NCBI GenBank assembly: GCA_025937835.1
Contig: JAICQO010000003.1
Location: 62,001-126,000 of the forward strand
Reading direction: 5' to 3'
From: Polyangiaceae bacterium
GTDB lineage: Bacteria; Myxococcota_A; Polyangia; Polyangiales; Polyangiaceae
Length of the DNA: 64,000 nucleotides
The position numbers were made by a program, and so were the translations under genes. Of this stretch, positions 53,992 to 62,274 are shown piece after piece (within the stretch, counting starts at the first letter, position 1; every line of letters starts with the position of its first letter). The notes under the pieces were generated by a model that was given only the letters and a program-made list of their open reading frames with translations, had not been told where the DNA came from and ran no database searches.

Positions 53992-55053
53992 TCAAAAAAT
54001 CCATTCGGGCCCGGCTTTCACCCAGAATGCAGCCGGTTCGAGCTGTTCGACCTCGCCCACCCCCTCGACCACGACGTGGGGGCGGGCCCCCTCGACCTTG
54101 CCACCCAGGCCGAGCATGAGCGCCAAGAAGTCGCTGACGAAGAGGTGACCGAACACGCCGGCCCCCGCGGACACGAAGCTCGCATGGGTTGAACGCGCTT
54201 CGACGCCGGCGCCGGTACCCTCGGCGGTGATTCTTTCCCATCCCACGGTGAGGCACGGCGAGAGCTCGAACGGGTCGGCCCGAAACCCGCGACAGATCCA
54301 GGCCTCGAGCGCCATACGCGACACGTCGGCAGAGAGCCGCGGCTCGCCGCTCACCGAAACCGATTGTGAAGGGCCGAGCTGGAAGTCGAGCGCGAAGCGC
54401 CAATCGCGGAGCAACACGCCGCCTCCGAGCGCACCGCCAAAGCTCGCGTTCGGCAGCGGACCGAGGTCGAACGCGAGCAACGGCGCGTGCAGCAACACGG
54501 CCCAACCGCGGTCGCGAGCCGACACGCGGTCACCCTCGCCAGCCCGCGACCCTTCCTCGGCTGTGTCCGCGGCAGAAGACGGCTCGGCACGCGCTGCGGT
54601 CGGAGCTGCTGCGGCATCGGCTGGCGCAGCGGTGGACGCGGTGGACGCGGTGGTCGCGCTCGACGAGTCAGTCGATTCCGTTTCCGATTCGAGCGCGGGC
54701 TCGGCCGACTGCAGCATCAAGCCGAGCGCAACCGCGGCAGCTCCGGCGAGATCCCGACACGAGTCCGACTCGATCTGACGTTCGCCGCTGAGCTCGCCGA
54801 CGCGCATCACGAGCTTCAGCCGAAAGCGCCGGCCGACCCGCTCGATCCTGCCGTCGGCCTCGAGCCGCTCCTTGCTCGTCGCCTCAGCGGGCACGAGCGC
54901 GTCGATCCGAGCGCGCACCGCCGCTCGTTGCGGACACTCCGGCGGCGCTTGCCAGGTGAGCGACAGCGGCTCGGCGGCGTGGGCGCCGTCGGTAAAGCCC
55001 AGGGCCGCAGCGACCGCCAGCGCGCTAAGGAGCTTCGCGGATCTCGACGTCAT
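53992..55053 (-). CDS. Secreted protein with WQAPxxCP domain, module B
   Basis: A 353-residue exported protein. Signal peptide ends after GAHA (26). The N-terminal domain has LSLTWQAPPECPQRAAVRAR, RFRLKLVMRVGELSGERQ and CRDLAGAAAVALGLML, with two Cys that may pair. An acidic/Ala-rich linker spans about 120-180, and the rest has alternating aromatic/Gly strands (GGALGGGVLLRDWRFALDFQ) consistent with an outer-membrane barrel. It is paralogous to 57983-58909. Its first 29 bp overlap the upstream ConA-like gene, so the transcript may begin further up. Confidence 0.75.
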   Translation of the reverse strand: MTSRSAKLLSALAVAAALGFTDGAHAAEPLSLTWQAPPECPQRAAVRARIDALVPAEATSKERLEADGRIERVGRRFRLKLVMRVGELSGERQIESDSCRDLAGAAAVALGLMLQSAEPALESETESTDSSSATTASTASTAAPADAAAAPTAARAEPSSAADTAEEGSRAGEGDRVSARDRGWAVLLHAPLLAFDLGPLPNASFGGALGGGVLLRDWRFALDFQLGPSQSVSVSGEPRLSADVSRMALEAWICRGFRADPFELSPCLTVGWERITAEGTGAGVEARSTHASFVSAGAGVFGHLFVSDFLALMLGLGGKVEGARPHVVVEGVGEVEQLEPAAFWVKAGPEWIF

Positions 55054-55828
55054 CCACGTACACCGTAGAGGCCCGGGGCATCAGTCTGCTGGCGAGGTTG
55101 CCGACGTACCACTGCGCCCAGGTGGTGTCGTCGGTTCGGAGCTCGCTGAACTCGAGCACGAGCTCACCGTCCTGGTACAGCGCCACTTCGCCCGTCAGAT
55201 CGTCGGCGCGTTTCCAATAGAATTCGATGCGGAACCAGTCGCCGATCGGGATCAGAGGGGGGTCTTCCGCGCGCTTGATTCCGAGGCCGCCCTCCAGTTG
55301 GTCGTACAGATAGAGCCGCGGCTCGAGCTCGTCGGTGCTCTCGACCGAAATGTCCCAGAGGTTGTGCAGCTCCTGCAGGGTGCCGCCCCGAAAATGCACG
55401 AGGTTCCAGTTGCCGGCGTTGATCGGGGCTTCCGGTATCAAGTACCAGGCGCTGTAGTAGCCAGAGCTCGGGAACTGGCCTTCGATGATGCAGCGCGCGT
55501 GGGCGCTGCTGTCGGTCGTGTCGACCGTGAAGGCAGCAGCCCAGTCGCCGCTGTGGACCGGCGAGCTCACGAGCGTGTACGAGGCCTCACCGCCGGAGTA
55601 ACAGAACCCGTTCACGCGCGCGTAATCACAGAAGCCCGTCTCGAAGCTGGTCGACCACGGCACGGTGACCGGCCCTTCGTAAAGGGTGGTCGCGACGTCG
55701 AGGCAACCCCAGTTGCCGACGACCATGTCCGGTTCACAGCCGGAAAGGCAGCTCGTGGCGCCGCACACCAACAGCGAGGCGAGGACACACCTCGCCGAAC
55801 GGTGGTCCAGGGCCGGCCGCGCGGTCAC
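55025..55828 (-). CDS. ConA-like lipoprotein (polysaccharide-lyase-like)
   Basis: A 267-residue lipoprotein. The signal peptide ends in LSGC (Cys31). The mature domain begins with WSTSFETGFCDY and has SSPVHSGDWAAAFTV, YYSAWYLIPEAP, GDWFRIEFYWKR, EVALYQDGELVLEF and VYVDDVEI, the strand order of a concanavalin-like fold found in polysaccharide lyases and carbohydrate-binding proteins. It resembles the C-terminal half of the 4740-5981 protein in type. Catalytic residues cannot be named. It starts 36 bp after the SGNH-like gene and overlaps the module B secreted gene. Confidence 0.68.
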   Translation of the reverse strand: MTARPALDHRSARCVLASLLVCGATSCLSGCEPDMVVGNWGCLDVATTLYEGPVTVPWSTSFETGFCDYARVNGFCYSGGEASYTLVSSPVHSGDWAAAFTVDTTDSSAHARCIIEGQFPSSGYYSAWYLIPEAPINAGNWNLVHFRGGTLQELHNLWDISVESTDELEPRLYLYDQLEGGLGIKRAEDPPLIPIGDWFRIEFYWKRADDLTGEVALYQDGELVLEFSELRTDDTTWAQWYVGNLASRLMPRASTVYVDDVEIREAP

Positions 55829-55864
55829 GCCTGCTGAGATACCACGCCGCGGGCGTGGGGCGCC

Positions 55865-56854
55865 TCACTGCGCGACGCAGAGCTCTTGCATCGTCGCCCA
55901 GATCGCGGCCGCCGTGGCCTGGGAACCCGCGGCAGTGGGGTTCAGGCCGTCGGCCTGGACGATGTACTCGGCATAGTGGCCGTCGAAGACCGGCCTCAGG
56001 TCGAGGAACTGGCAGGGCACGGGGCTGGCCTCGCACGCCCCCTGGAGCATCGGCCTGAGCGCGTCGATCCGCTCCGCCACGTCCTCCCGCTGAGGGTTCG
56101 GATAAAAGACGTAGACCACCTGGGCCACGCCGTCCGCGGCCATCCGAGACAGCAGGCTGGCTGCGGCCTCGGCGGCATCGGCGAGTAACGGACACTCGGC
56201 GTCGGCCACGTCGCACGAGCCGAGCAGCGCGTCCGCTCCGCCGCCGTTCATGATCACGACCCGGATGTCGCCGTCGTCGTCGTGCGCGGACGTGTACTGG
56301 TCCGCGATGCCGTTGCCGGTGTACGCGAGAGCGTTGCCCACGAGCCGCGAGTTGTCGCGGTAGCGCTCGCCAGCGCCGATCGCGCCCGCGTTGCGCGCCT
56401 GGTCTTCGAGGTACGCCGTGATCTGGTGGCTCGCCGCGAAGAAGCTGTCGCCGATCACGAGCACCTCGTTCGCGCCCACGCCGTCGTCCGCGCAGCGCGG
56501 CTCCCCGGCGCGGCACATACCCTGCTGGCAGCGGTGGTCGGCGGAGAGCGCGGCGCAATCGGCGTCCTGCTCGCAGGTCACGTCGCAGCGGCCGCCGCAC
56601 TCGGCGACGCACTCCGCCGTGGCCAGGTCACCGCACGAGTTCTGGACGCTGCAAGCCCGCGAGCAAACGCCGCACAGACACGCGAGCTCGGTCCCGCACG
56701 CGGCGGCGCTCGGGTCGCAGCGCTTCAAGAAATGGGTCTCGCCGCCGCCGGACGCCTCTTCGAGCTCGCCGCCGCTCTCGCACGACAGCGGAGCGAGCAG
56801 GGCGGACGCTACGAGTAAGAATCGGATTGCGCCTACCAGCGCCCTACTCACCAC
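55865..56854 (-). CDS. SGNH-hydrolase-like Cys-rich lipoprotein, probably inactive
   Basis: A 329-residue lipoprotein. Signal peptide ends in APLSC (Cys25). Residues 45-125 hold about 14 Cys in a disulphide-rich region (CLCGVCSRACS, CGGRCDVTC). The SGNH part starts with VLVIGDSFFAASH (Ser about 137). The block III GxND is replaced by NGGGAD, and the block V DxxH is DGLN at 302-305, with Asn305 where His is expected. It may therefore be a binding protein or use another mechanism. GTG start; it overlaps the regulator gene by 11 bp. Confidence 0.75.
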   Translation of the reverse strand: MVSRALVGAIRFLLVASALLAPLSCESGGELEEASGGGETHFLKRCDPSAAACGTELACLCGVCSRACSVQNSCGDLATAECVAECGGRCDVTCEQDADCAALSADHRCQQGMCRAGEPRCADDGVGANEVLVIGDSFFAASHQITAYLEDQARNAGAIGAGERYRDNSRLVGNALAYTGNGIADQYTSAHDDDGDIRVVIMNGGGADALLGSCDVADAECPLLADAAEAAASLLSRMAADGVAQVVYVFYPNPQREDVAERIDALRPMLQGACEASPVPCQFLDLRPVFDGHYAEYIVQADGLNPTAAGSQATAAAIWATMQELCVAQ

Positions 56855-57836
56855 GATCGTTGCCTTCTTGGATCAATGACTGGCCGACGTAAATCACGGC
56901 GCGCGTGTGGGCTTCCGGGGTCTCGTGCCCATCGTTGTACTCGGTGACGCGCGAGCGCAAGTCGGTCAGCGTCGATCGAAGCCGGCTCAGGCTGGCCCGG
57001 ACTTCCTCGTCGAGCGGATGGCCGGGCCAGACGTCGATGGTGTAGGTGCTACCACCCACCTGATCGTCGAGCGCGGCCGGCCGGCTCTGGTCGAGGCGGC
57101 CGAGGACCGTCGTGACCAGCGCCTTGAAGTGGTCGAAAACCGCGGCTTCCCAGCCGACGGGGGCGCCGAGCGGGATCAGCAGCGCGCTCGCCCGGTAGCG
57201 GACGGCGTCCTCGTCCTCGATCCGCTCCACTCGGCCGGCGGCCGAGAGCCGCTCGATGGCGGCTTCGGTCTGCGCCACGTCGGCCTGCGCGCGGTCGGCG
57301 ATTTCTTTCGCCGAGAGCGGACCCTCCCGGTACATGAGCGCGATCAGCAGCTCTTCCATGCCCTGGCCGCCCGAGATCCGGCGCAGGGTCAGGAGCTCGC
57401 TGTCGGAGGCCGCGCGGTACGACGTGGTCGAGCCCGTCCCGGACGAAAACAGCAGCTGGCTGTCGCACAGGTCGCGCAGCACCGCCCGGATCTGCGCCTC
57501 GTCGTCGTTGGGGAACCGCGCCAGGATCTCGAGCCGCGTCACGAGACCGCGCGTGCGCACGAACTCCAGCACCACCTCCCACAGTGAGTGCCCGCGCTCC
57601 GTCGAGCTCTCCGTCAGGCGCTGAATTTTCCGGCGGTAGGTGCGCAGCCCCATCCCGAACATGTCCGCGCTGACCTTGCGGCTCACGCCCTGACGCTCGA
57701 GCTCGCGCACGAGATCGATGAAGACCTGATTCGCGATCTGGGCCAACGGCGCCCGGACGCCGCCGGAAGTCGCAAGCTGCGCGATCAGGATCGTCGTTTG
57801 CCGGACGATGGCGTGAATCAGGAGCTCGATCGTCAT
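56844..57836 (-). CDS. Putative HTH/winged-helix regulator
   Basis: A 330-residue cytosolic protein. The N-terminal 75 residues are helical with a likely helix-turn-helix at ADMFGMGLRTYRRKIQRL. Two winged-helix-like segments follow: about 82-140 (LWEVVLEFVRTRGLVTRLEI) and 165-225 (LIALMYREGPLSAKEIADRA). The C-terminal 100 residues are helical and could be a regulatory domain. No DNA-binding family is firmly matched. It is the first gene of a minus-strand run (SGNH-like, ConA-like, module B) and is divergent from module C, 146 bp away, so it could control both. Confidence 0.68.
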   Translation of the reverse strand: MTIELLIHAIVRQTTILIAQLATSGGVRAPLAQIANQVFIDLVRELERQGVSRKVSADMFGMGLRTYRRKIQRLTESSTERGHSLWEVVLEFVRTRGLVTRLEILARFPNDDEAQIRAVLRDLCDSQLLFSSGTGSTTSYRAASDSELLTLRRISGGQGMEELLIALMYREGPLSAKEIADRAQADVAQTEAAIERLSAAGRVERIEDEDAVRYRASALLIPLGAPVGWEAAVFDHFKALVTTVLGRLDQSRPAALDDQVGGSTYTIDVWPGHPLDEEVRASLSRLRSTLTDLRSRVTEYNDGHETPEAHTRAVIYVGQSLIQEGNDRGE

Positions 57837-57982
57837 CGTCTCACTCGCGAATTCTCAACATACCGACCCCCACGCGCCACGGGGAGGGACATTTTCGACC
57901 CTTCGGCCGCCGCCTCGTGTAGGGGCTGCGCTCACTGGAAAGCGCGCGGAGCGATCGTGCTAGGCTGCCGCGGGAGGCCGCG

Positions 57983-58909
57983 GTGTCAGTCAGGTTGTTG
58001 GGGAGCGCGCTCGCTTCGTCGCTGTTTGCGCTGATTGTGAACGCTCCCACGGCGAGCGCCGCAGAGCCGCGAGGCAGCGAAAGCAGCGACGTTCTGGAGC
58101 TCGACTGGCAAGCGCCCGCCGGCTGTCCCGGAATGAGCTCGGTGCGCGCCGAGGTGCTGCGGCTCGCTCGGGTCGAGACGAAGCCCCGCTCGCCGCTGCG
58201 CGCGAGAGCCGCGATCCGCAGGTACGAGGGCACCTGGCAGCTCGCGCTCTCCACCGAGCTCGACGGGCTCTCGGGCGAACGAGCGCTTACGGCGAGCTCT
58301 TGTCGCGCACTTGCGGACGCCGCAGCCCTGACTTTGGCGCTGATCTTGAACCCCGACGCCGAGGAGCCAGCGCCGGAGCCTTTGACCGAAACCCTGCCGC
58401 TCGAGCTGCGGGTAGCGCTCGGCGCGCGCGCCGGCCTGGAGCACGGTCAGCGCGGCGAGCTCGGCGCGAGCTTCGCGGCGGGCGCCGGGCTTGCGCTCGG
58501 GGCCATGTCCCTCTGGGGTTATGCCGGCTTCACCCCTCCGGATGAGATGCGATTGGACGGCGCTTCCGGTCCAGGGGGGCGGGTCTGGTCCGCCTCCGTG
58601 ACCATGCTGGGGTGCTGGGAGCTCACACGCCGAACGCCGCTCGGGCCGTGCGCCGGCGCCGAGCTCACTCGCCTGCAGGGCACGGGCATCTCGGTGAAGA
58701 ACCCGGAGACGGCGGTTGCCTATTGGGCTTCGGGTGTCCTTGGGCTCCGGGCAGGGGTCCGGCTCGGAGATACGTTCACCCTCCGTCTGGAAGGCTTCGC
58801 GCTCGTCCCGGCCCAAAGACCAAGCCTCTTTTTGGAGGGGCTCGGGGCCATCGTGCGTCCGGATCCCGTCGGAGCAAAGCTCCAGGCGGGGGCCGACCTC
58901 GAGTTTTGA
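57983..58909 (+). CDS. Secreted protein with WQAPxxCP domain, module C
   Basis: A 308-residue exported protein. Signal peptide ends near residue 26 (ASA). The N-terminal domain has LELDWQAPAGCPGMSSVRAE, WQLALSTELDGLSGERALTA and SSCRALADAAALTLALIL, matching module B in order and spacing, with two Cys. After a short Pro/Glu linker (about 132-142) the rest is Gly/aromatic-rich and barrel-like (ALGARAGLEHGQRGELGASF). GTG 57983 follows GGGAGG at 57972-57977. The sigma gene starts 39 bp later. Confidence 0.76.
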   Translation: MSVRLLGSALASSLFALIVNAPTASAAEPRGSESSDVLELDWQAPAGCPGMSSVRAEVLRLARVETKPRSPLRARAAIRRYEGTWQLALSTELDGLSGERALTASSCRALADAAALTLALILNPDAEEPAPEPLTETLPLELRVALGARAGLEHGQRGELGASFAAGAGLALGAMSLWGYAGFTPPDEMRLDGASGPGGRVWSASVTMLGCWELTRRTPLGPCAGAELTRLQGTGISVKNPETAVAYWASGVLGLRAGVRLGDTFTLRLEGFALVPAQRPSLFLEGLGAIVRPDPVGAKLQAGADLEF

Positions 58910-58948
58910 TGACGCCATTCGGCGTGGCTGGCCACCCACAGTCGATCC

Positions 58949-59542
58949 GTGTCTGCCGCTCTTGGGATCCCCGTTTCCGACCGCTCCGACGACGAGAGCG
59001 CGGAGCCGCGGCTCGAAGCGGGCCTTTCGGCGCTCTACCGCGAGCACTTTGCGATGGTGTGGCGTGGCCTGCGCCGACTCGGAGTGCCAGAGGCGTCGCT
59101 CGAGGATGCGACCCAGGACGTGTTCTTGATCGTGCACCGGCGCGCCGGCGATTTCGCCGGGCGCTCCTCGATCAAGACCTGGATCTACGGGATCGCCGTG
59201 CGGGTCGCGAAGGACTATCGCCGCGCAGAGAGGCGCCACTCGCGAAGAGTCGAACAGCTCGCGGCGCGCCTCGCGTACGAACCTGAGAGCGCGCACAGCC
59301 CTGCCGACGAGGCCGAGCACCGCGAAGCGAATCGCTTGCTCCATGCCGCGCTCGCTACGATGGCAGAAGAGCTGCGCGACGTGCTGGTGTTGGTCGAGCT
59401 CGAACAGCTGCCGGTTCGTGAAGCCGCGACTGCTCTCGGGCTACGCGTCCGGACCTGCCAGCGACGCCTGCGCGCCGCGCACGAGGCTTTCGAAGTTGCG
59501 CTCTTGGTCCACCACACACCTCGACGGAGCAACCATGGCTGA
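58949..59542 (+). CDS. ECF sigma factor, module C
   Basis: A 197-residue sigma factor. Region 2: MVWRGLRRLGVPEASLEDAT and QDVFLIVHRRAGDF, with TWIYGIAVRVAKDYRRAERR; region 4: LVELEQLPVREAATALGLRV followed by RTCQRRLRAAHEAF. The first 22 residues are an acidic extension. It shares distinctive words with the module B factor. GTG 58949 is used. The stop overlaps the anti-sigma-like gene by 8 bp. Confidence 0.92.
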   Translation: MSAALGIPVSDRSDDESAEPRLEAGLSALYREHFAMVWRGLRRLGVPEASLEDATQDVFLIVHRRAGDFAGRSSIKTWIYGIAVRVAKDYRRAERRHSRRVEQLAARLAYEPESAHSPADEAEHREANRLLHAALATMAEELRDVLVLVELEQLPVREAATALGLRVRTCQRRLRAAHEAFEVALLVHHTPRRSNHG

Positions 59543-60425
59543 TCTCAGCGCGCACGCACGACGCGTGCTGGCTCTGGCGAGAGACACCGATGAGCCCTCG
59601 CCAGGCGTACGGGAACGCGTCGAACGCGCGCTGTCGGCGCGGATCGCGGGGGGCGCAGGGCCGCTCTCCCCGACGCTCGGCAGTGCGAGCGTCCCACTCG
59701 CGGCGAAGGTCCTGCTACCGGTCGGCATCGCCGTGGCCGTCGTCGGCGCGGGCTGGCTCGGTCTCCGACCGGCGAGTGAGAGGCCCGGTCCGGCGTCAGG
59801 GCAGCCGCCGGCCTCGACGACTCCCCCGGCCATCGCGATCTTGCAGGCCCCCGCGCCGCCGCCCGCCTTCCAGTCGCCGAGCCCCGACGACACGCAGGCA
59901 ACCGCGCCGGGGACGAACGCGCCCCGGACGACCGCGCCGAAGGCGACCGCTCCGAAGGCGACCGCTCCGGAGGCGACCGCTCCGAAGGCAGCCCTGGACG
60001 AGCCCGCGCCCGCCGCGGGCTCGCCGCCCCCTCGCGCACGAGCGGTTGACGAGAGCTCGCCGTTGCCTGCGCCGGAAAGCGCGTCTCCCCGCGCAGCCTT
60101 CGACGGCGAAGACGAGCCAGCGCTGGTCGCCGCACCCGCTCGGAAACCCGCGCGAGACCCGCTACTGGCCGAGACCGACGCCCTCAAAGAGGCGCAGCGC
60201 GCCCTGCGCAGCGGCGATACACAGCGGGCGCTGGAGCTCCTGTCCAGCCAAGATCGAACGTTCGCAACGGGCTCGCTGCAGCAAGAGCGCGCCGCGGCTC
60301 GGATCCTCGCCTTGTGCCAGGCCGGCCGGGGCGAGCAAGCGCGCGCGCTCGCCGCCCGCTTCATCGAACGTTGGCCGCGCTCGGCGCTGCGCGCGCGAGT
60401 CACCGCGGCCTGCCGGGCTCCGTGA
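59535..60425 (+). CDS. Single-TM TPR protein, probable anti-sigma factor, module C
   Basis: A 296-residue membrane protein. The cytosolic head has MADLSAHARRVL and RERVERALSARIAGG (26-40); the span is at about 56-77. A long disordered linker contains repeated KATAP pentamers (about 155-185) encoded by 15-bp units. The C-terminal TPR-like region (AQRALRSGDTQRALELL, AARILALCQAGRGEQARALA) matches module B closely, ending with Cys. Anti-sigma function is inferred from coupling and topology. Confidence 0.78.
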   Translation: MADLSAHARRVLALARDTDEPSPGVRERVERALSARIAGGAGPLSPTLGSASVPLAAKVLLPVGIAVAVVGAGWLGLRPASERPGPASGQPPASTTPPAIAILQAPAPPPAFQSPSPDDTQATAPGTNAPRTTAPKATAPKATAPEATAPKAALDEPAPAAGSPPPRARAVDESSPLPAPESASPRAAFDGEDEPALVAAPARKPARDPLLAETDALKEAQRALRSGDTQRALELLSSQDRTFATGSLQQERAAARILALCQAGRGEQARALAARFIERWPRSALRARVTAACRAP

Positions 60426-60474
60426 GTGACGCAAGTCGGAGAGCGTGGCCACGCATCGAGCGAAGGATGGACAC

Positions 60475-61458
60475 ATGAACCGAACTCTCACGCGCAACCT
60501 CGTCACGGGTTTCATGGCATTCGGCGCGCTCGGCGTCGCCTGCGGCAAGGACGACAGCCTCGGCAACGACAGAGACGACGCCTTGCCCGCCGCCGGCAGC
60601 GCGGGCGAAGAGTCCTCCACGGGCGGGACCACGGGAGGCTCGAACAGCGGCGGTGCGCCCGGCCAGGGCGGTAGGGACGCCGCCCCCGGTGGCGACGGCG
60701 GCACAGACGCCGGCCCCGGTGGCGACGGCGGCACGGGCGCCGCCCCCGAAACCGGCGGGCGCGGCGGCACGAGCGGTGGCAGCGCTCCCACTACCGGCGG
60801 CCGGGCTCCTGCGACCGGAGGCGCACCGGAGCCCACCGCTGGTAGCGGTGGCGCGACGGAGCCGGACGACTTCGTCAACGATCCGAGCGATGTCGGGAGC
60901 GGGCCCTGCACCGACACGTCGCTCGCCGACGTCCTCGAGCAGATTGCGACGCTCGAGCCGAACGTGACGCTCCCCGAGCTCACCTCACCCGAGTCGTTCA
61001 TCGTCCGGGGCGGCGTGCTCGCGATGCATTTCGGCGATGGCTTCCGCGTCGTCGTCTCGGTGGGTGCGGGCGATTGCCCGGCGGGCTGCGCCGACCGCGA
61101 GTACTGGTACTTCGAAACCGACGCCGAGTGCCGCCCGGTCCGGGTCGGTCATTATGCGCGGCTCCAGAGCGCCGGCTGCGTCGAGGTCGGCGAGCCACTG
61201 TGGGACCTCCCCGCGCCTTCGGCGGCCGGCGCCTGTGCGCCGCTGGACCTGAGCGACCTCAACACGAGCTGCGTCGACGACGCCTGCCCCTCAGCGCTCG
61301 AAGCCGTTCACTTCTACGGTGCGGCAGGCACGAGCGGCCCCGAGTTCTGCTGGTGCGTCATCACCTGCGACGCAGAGGGCAGCCGCGGCCTGTGCCCCGA
61401 AGGCACGAGGTGCCAGTACATCGGGGACGGCCCGGGCGAGGTCTGCTGGGGCTCCTAG
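60475..61458 (+). CDS. Gly-rich-linker Cys-containing lipoprotein
   Basis: A 327-residue lipoprotein. Signal peptide ends in LGVAC; a linker of GGxGG, TGG and GGDGG units runs to about 135. The C-terminal domain has about 14 Cys (GDCPAGCADREYWYF, CWCVITC, CPEGTRCQYIG), so it is disulphide-rich. No family is recognised. ATG 60475 follows AAGGA and places the lipobox properly. It starts 49 bp after module C on the same strand and could be a target or member of its transcript. Confidence 0.7.
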   Translation: MNRTLTRNLVTGFMAFGALGVACGKDDSLGNDRDDALPAAGSAGEESSTGGTTGGSNSGGAPGQGGRDAAPGGDGGTDAGPGGDGGTGAAPETGGRGGTSGGSAPTTGGRAPATGGAPEPTAGSGGATEPDDFVNDPSDVGSGPCTDTSLADVLEQIATLEPNVTLPELTSPESFIVRGGVLAMHFGDGFRVVVSVGAGDCPAGCADREYWYFETDAECRPVRVGHYARLQSAGCVEVGEPLWDLPAPSAAGACAPLDLSDLNTSCVDDACPSALEAVHFYGAAGTSGPEFCWCVITCDAEGSRGLCPEGTRCQYIGDGPGEVCWGS

Positions 61459-61515
61459 GCACCGGAAGGAGTCGGCAGGCCGCCGGGCATGACCGGCTGC
61501 GCATTTCACGGCAAG

Positions 61516-62178
61516 ATGGCGCGCATGTTGCGTCTCGTCATCGCCAATCTGAACTACTCGTCTTGGTCCATGCGCCCCTGGCTGGCGCTGAAGCACGCGC
61601 GGGCAGAGTTTCGCTGCCACGACGTGGGGCTGAAGACAGAGGCAGGCTGGAAGGAACGCATCCTCCAATTTTCCGGCGCGGGCAACGTGCCGATCTTGAT
61701 CGACGGCGCGCTCTGCGTGCACGAGTCGCTCGCGATCTGCGAATACGTCGCGGAGCTCTTCCCCGAGGCCAAGCTCTGGCCGGAGGCGCGCGAGCTCCGC
61801 GCCCGAGGTCGAGCCATCTCGTGCGAGATGCACGCCGCCTTCGCTTCCTTGCGGAGCGAGCTCACCTCGAACCTGCGCGGTCGCACGGTGCTGCGCTCGC
61901 TGAGGCCCGAAACGCGCGCCGACATCGCGCGCGTTTTCGAGATCTGGAAAGCCTCGCTCGATGCTTCGGGCGGGCCGTTCTTGCTCGGAGACTTCAGCAT
62001 CGCGGACTGCATGTTCTTTCCCGTCGCCGGCCGCTTCCGCACGTACGGCGTGGAGCTCGACGACACGGCCCGCCGCTATTCGGAAGCGCTGTTCCGGCTC
62101 GAGATCGTGAAGCAGCTCGAGGCCGAGGGCGCCAACACGCCGAGCATCCCCGAGTACGACGCGTTCTTGTCGCACTGA
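61516..62178 (+). CDS. Glutathione S-transferase family protein
   Basis: A 220-residue GST. LRLVIANLNYSSWSMRPWLA is the start of the thioredoxin-like domain with Ser in the usual catalytic area, and GNVPILIDGALCVHESLAICEY holds the cis-Pro and the glutathione-binding Glu-Ser. The C-terminal domain is helical, with GDFSIADCMFFPV. Start is ATG 61516 or 61525. It stands alone and converges on the large lipoprotein gene. Its substrate is unknown. Confidence 0.9.
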   Translation: MARMLRLVIANLNYSSWSMRPWLALKHARAEFRCHDVGLKTEAGWKERILQFSGAGNVPILIDGALCVHESLAICEYVAELFPEAKLWPEARELRARGRAISCEMHAAFASLRSELTSNLRGRTVLRSLRPETRADIARVFEIWKASLDASGGPFLLGDFSIADCMFFPVAGRFRTYGVELDDTARRYSEALFRLEIVKQLEAEGANTPSIPEYDAFLSH

Positions 62179-62274
62179 GAGCCTGCGCCAGTTTGTGTCG
62201 GCGCCCCGGCCGGCAAGAGCCTTGCAGCGGTCTCCGGCTCGCTCCTGCTTGCGCCGGACGCGTTCCGCGCGCCG

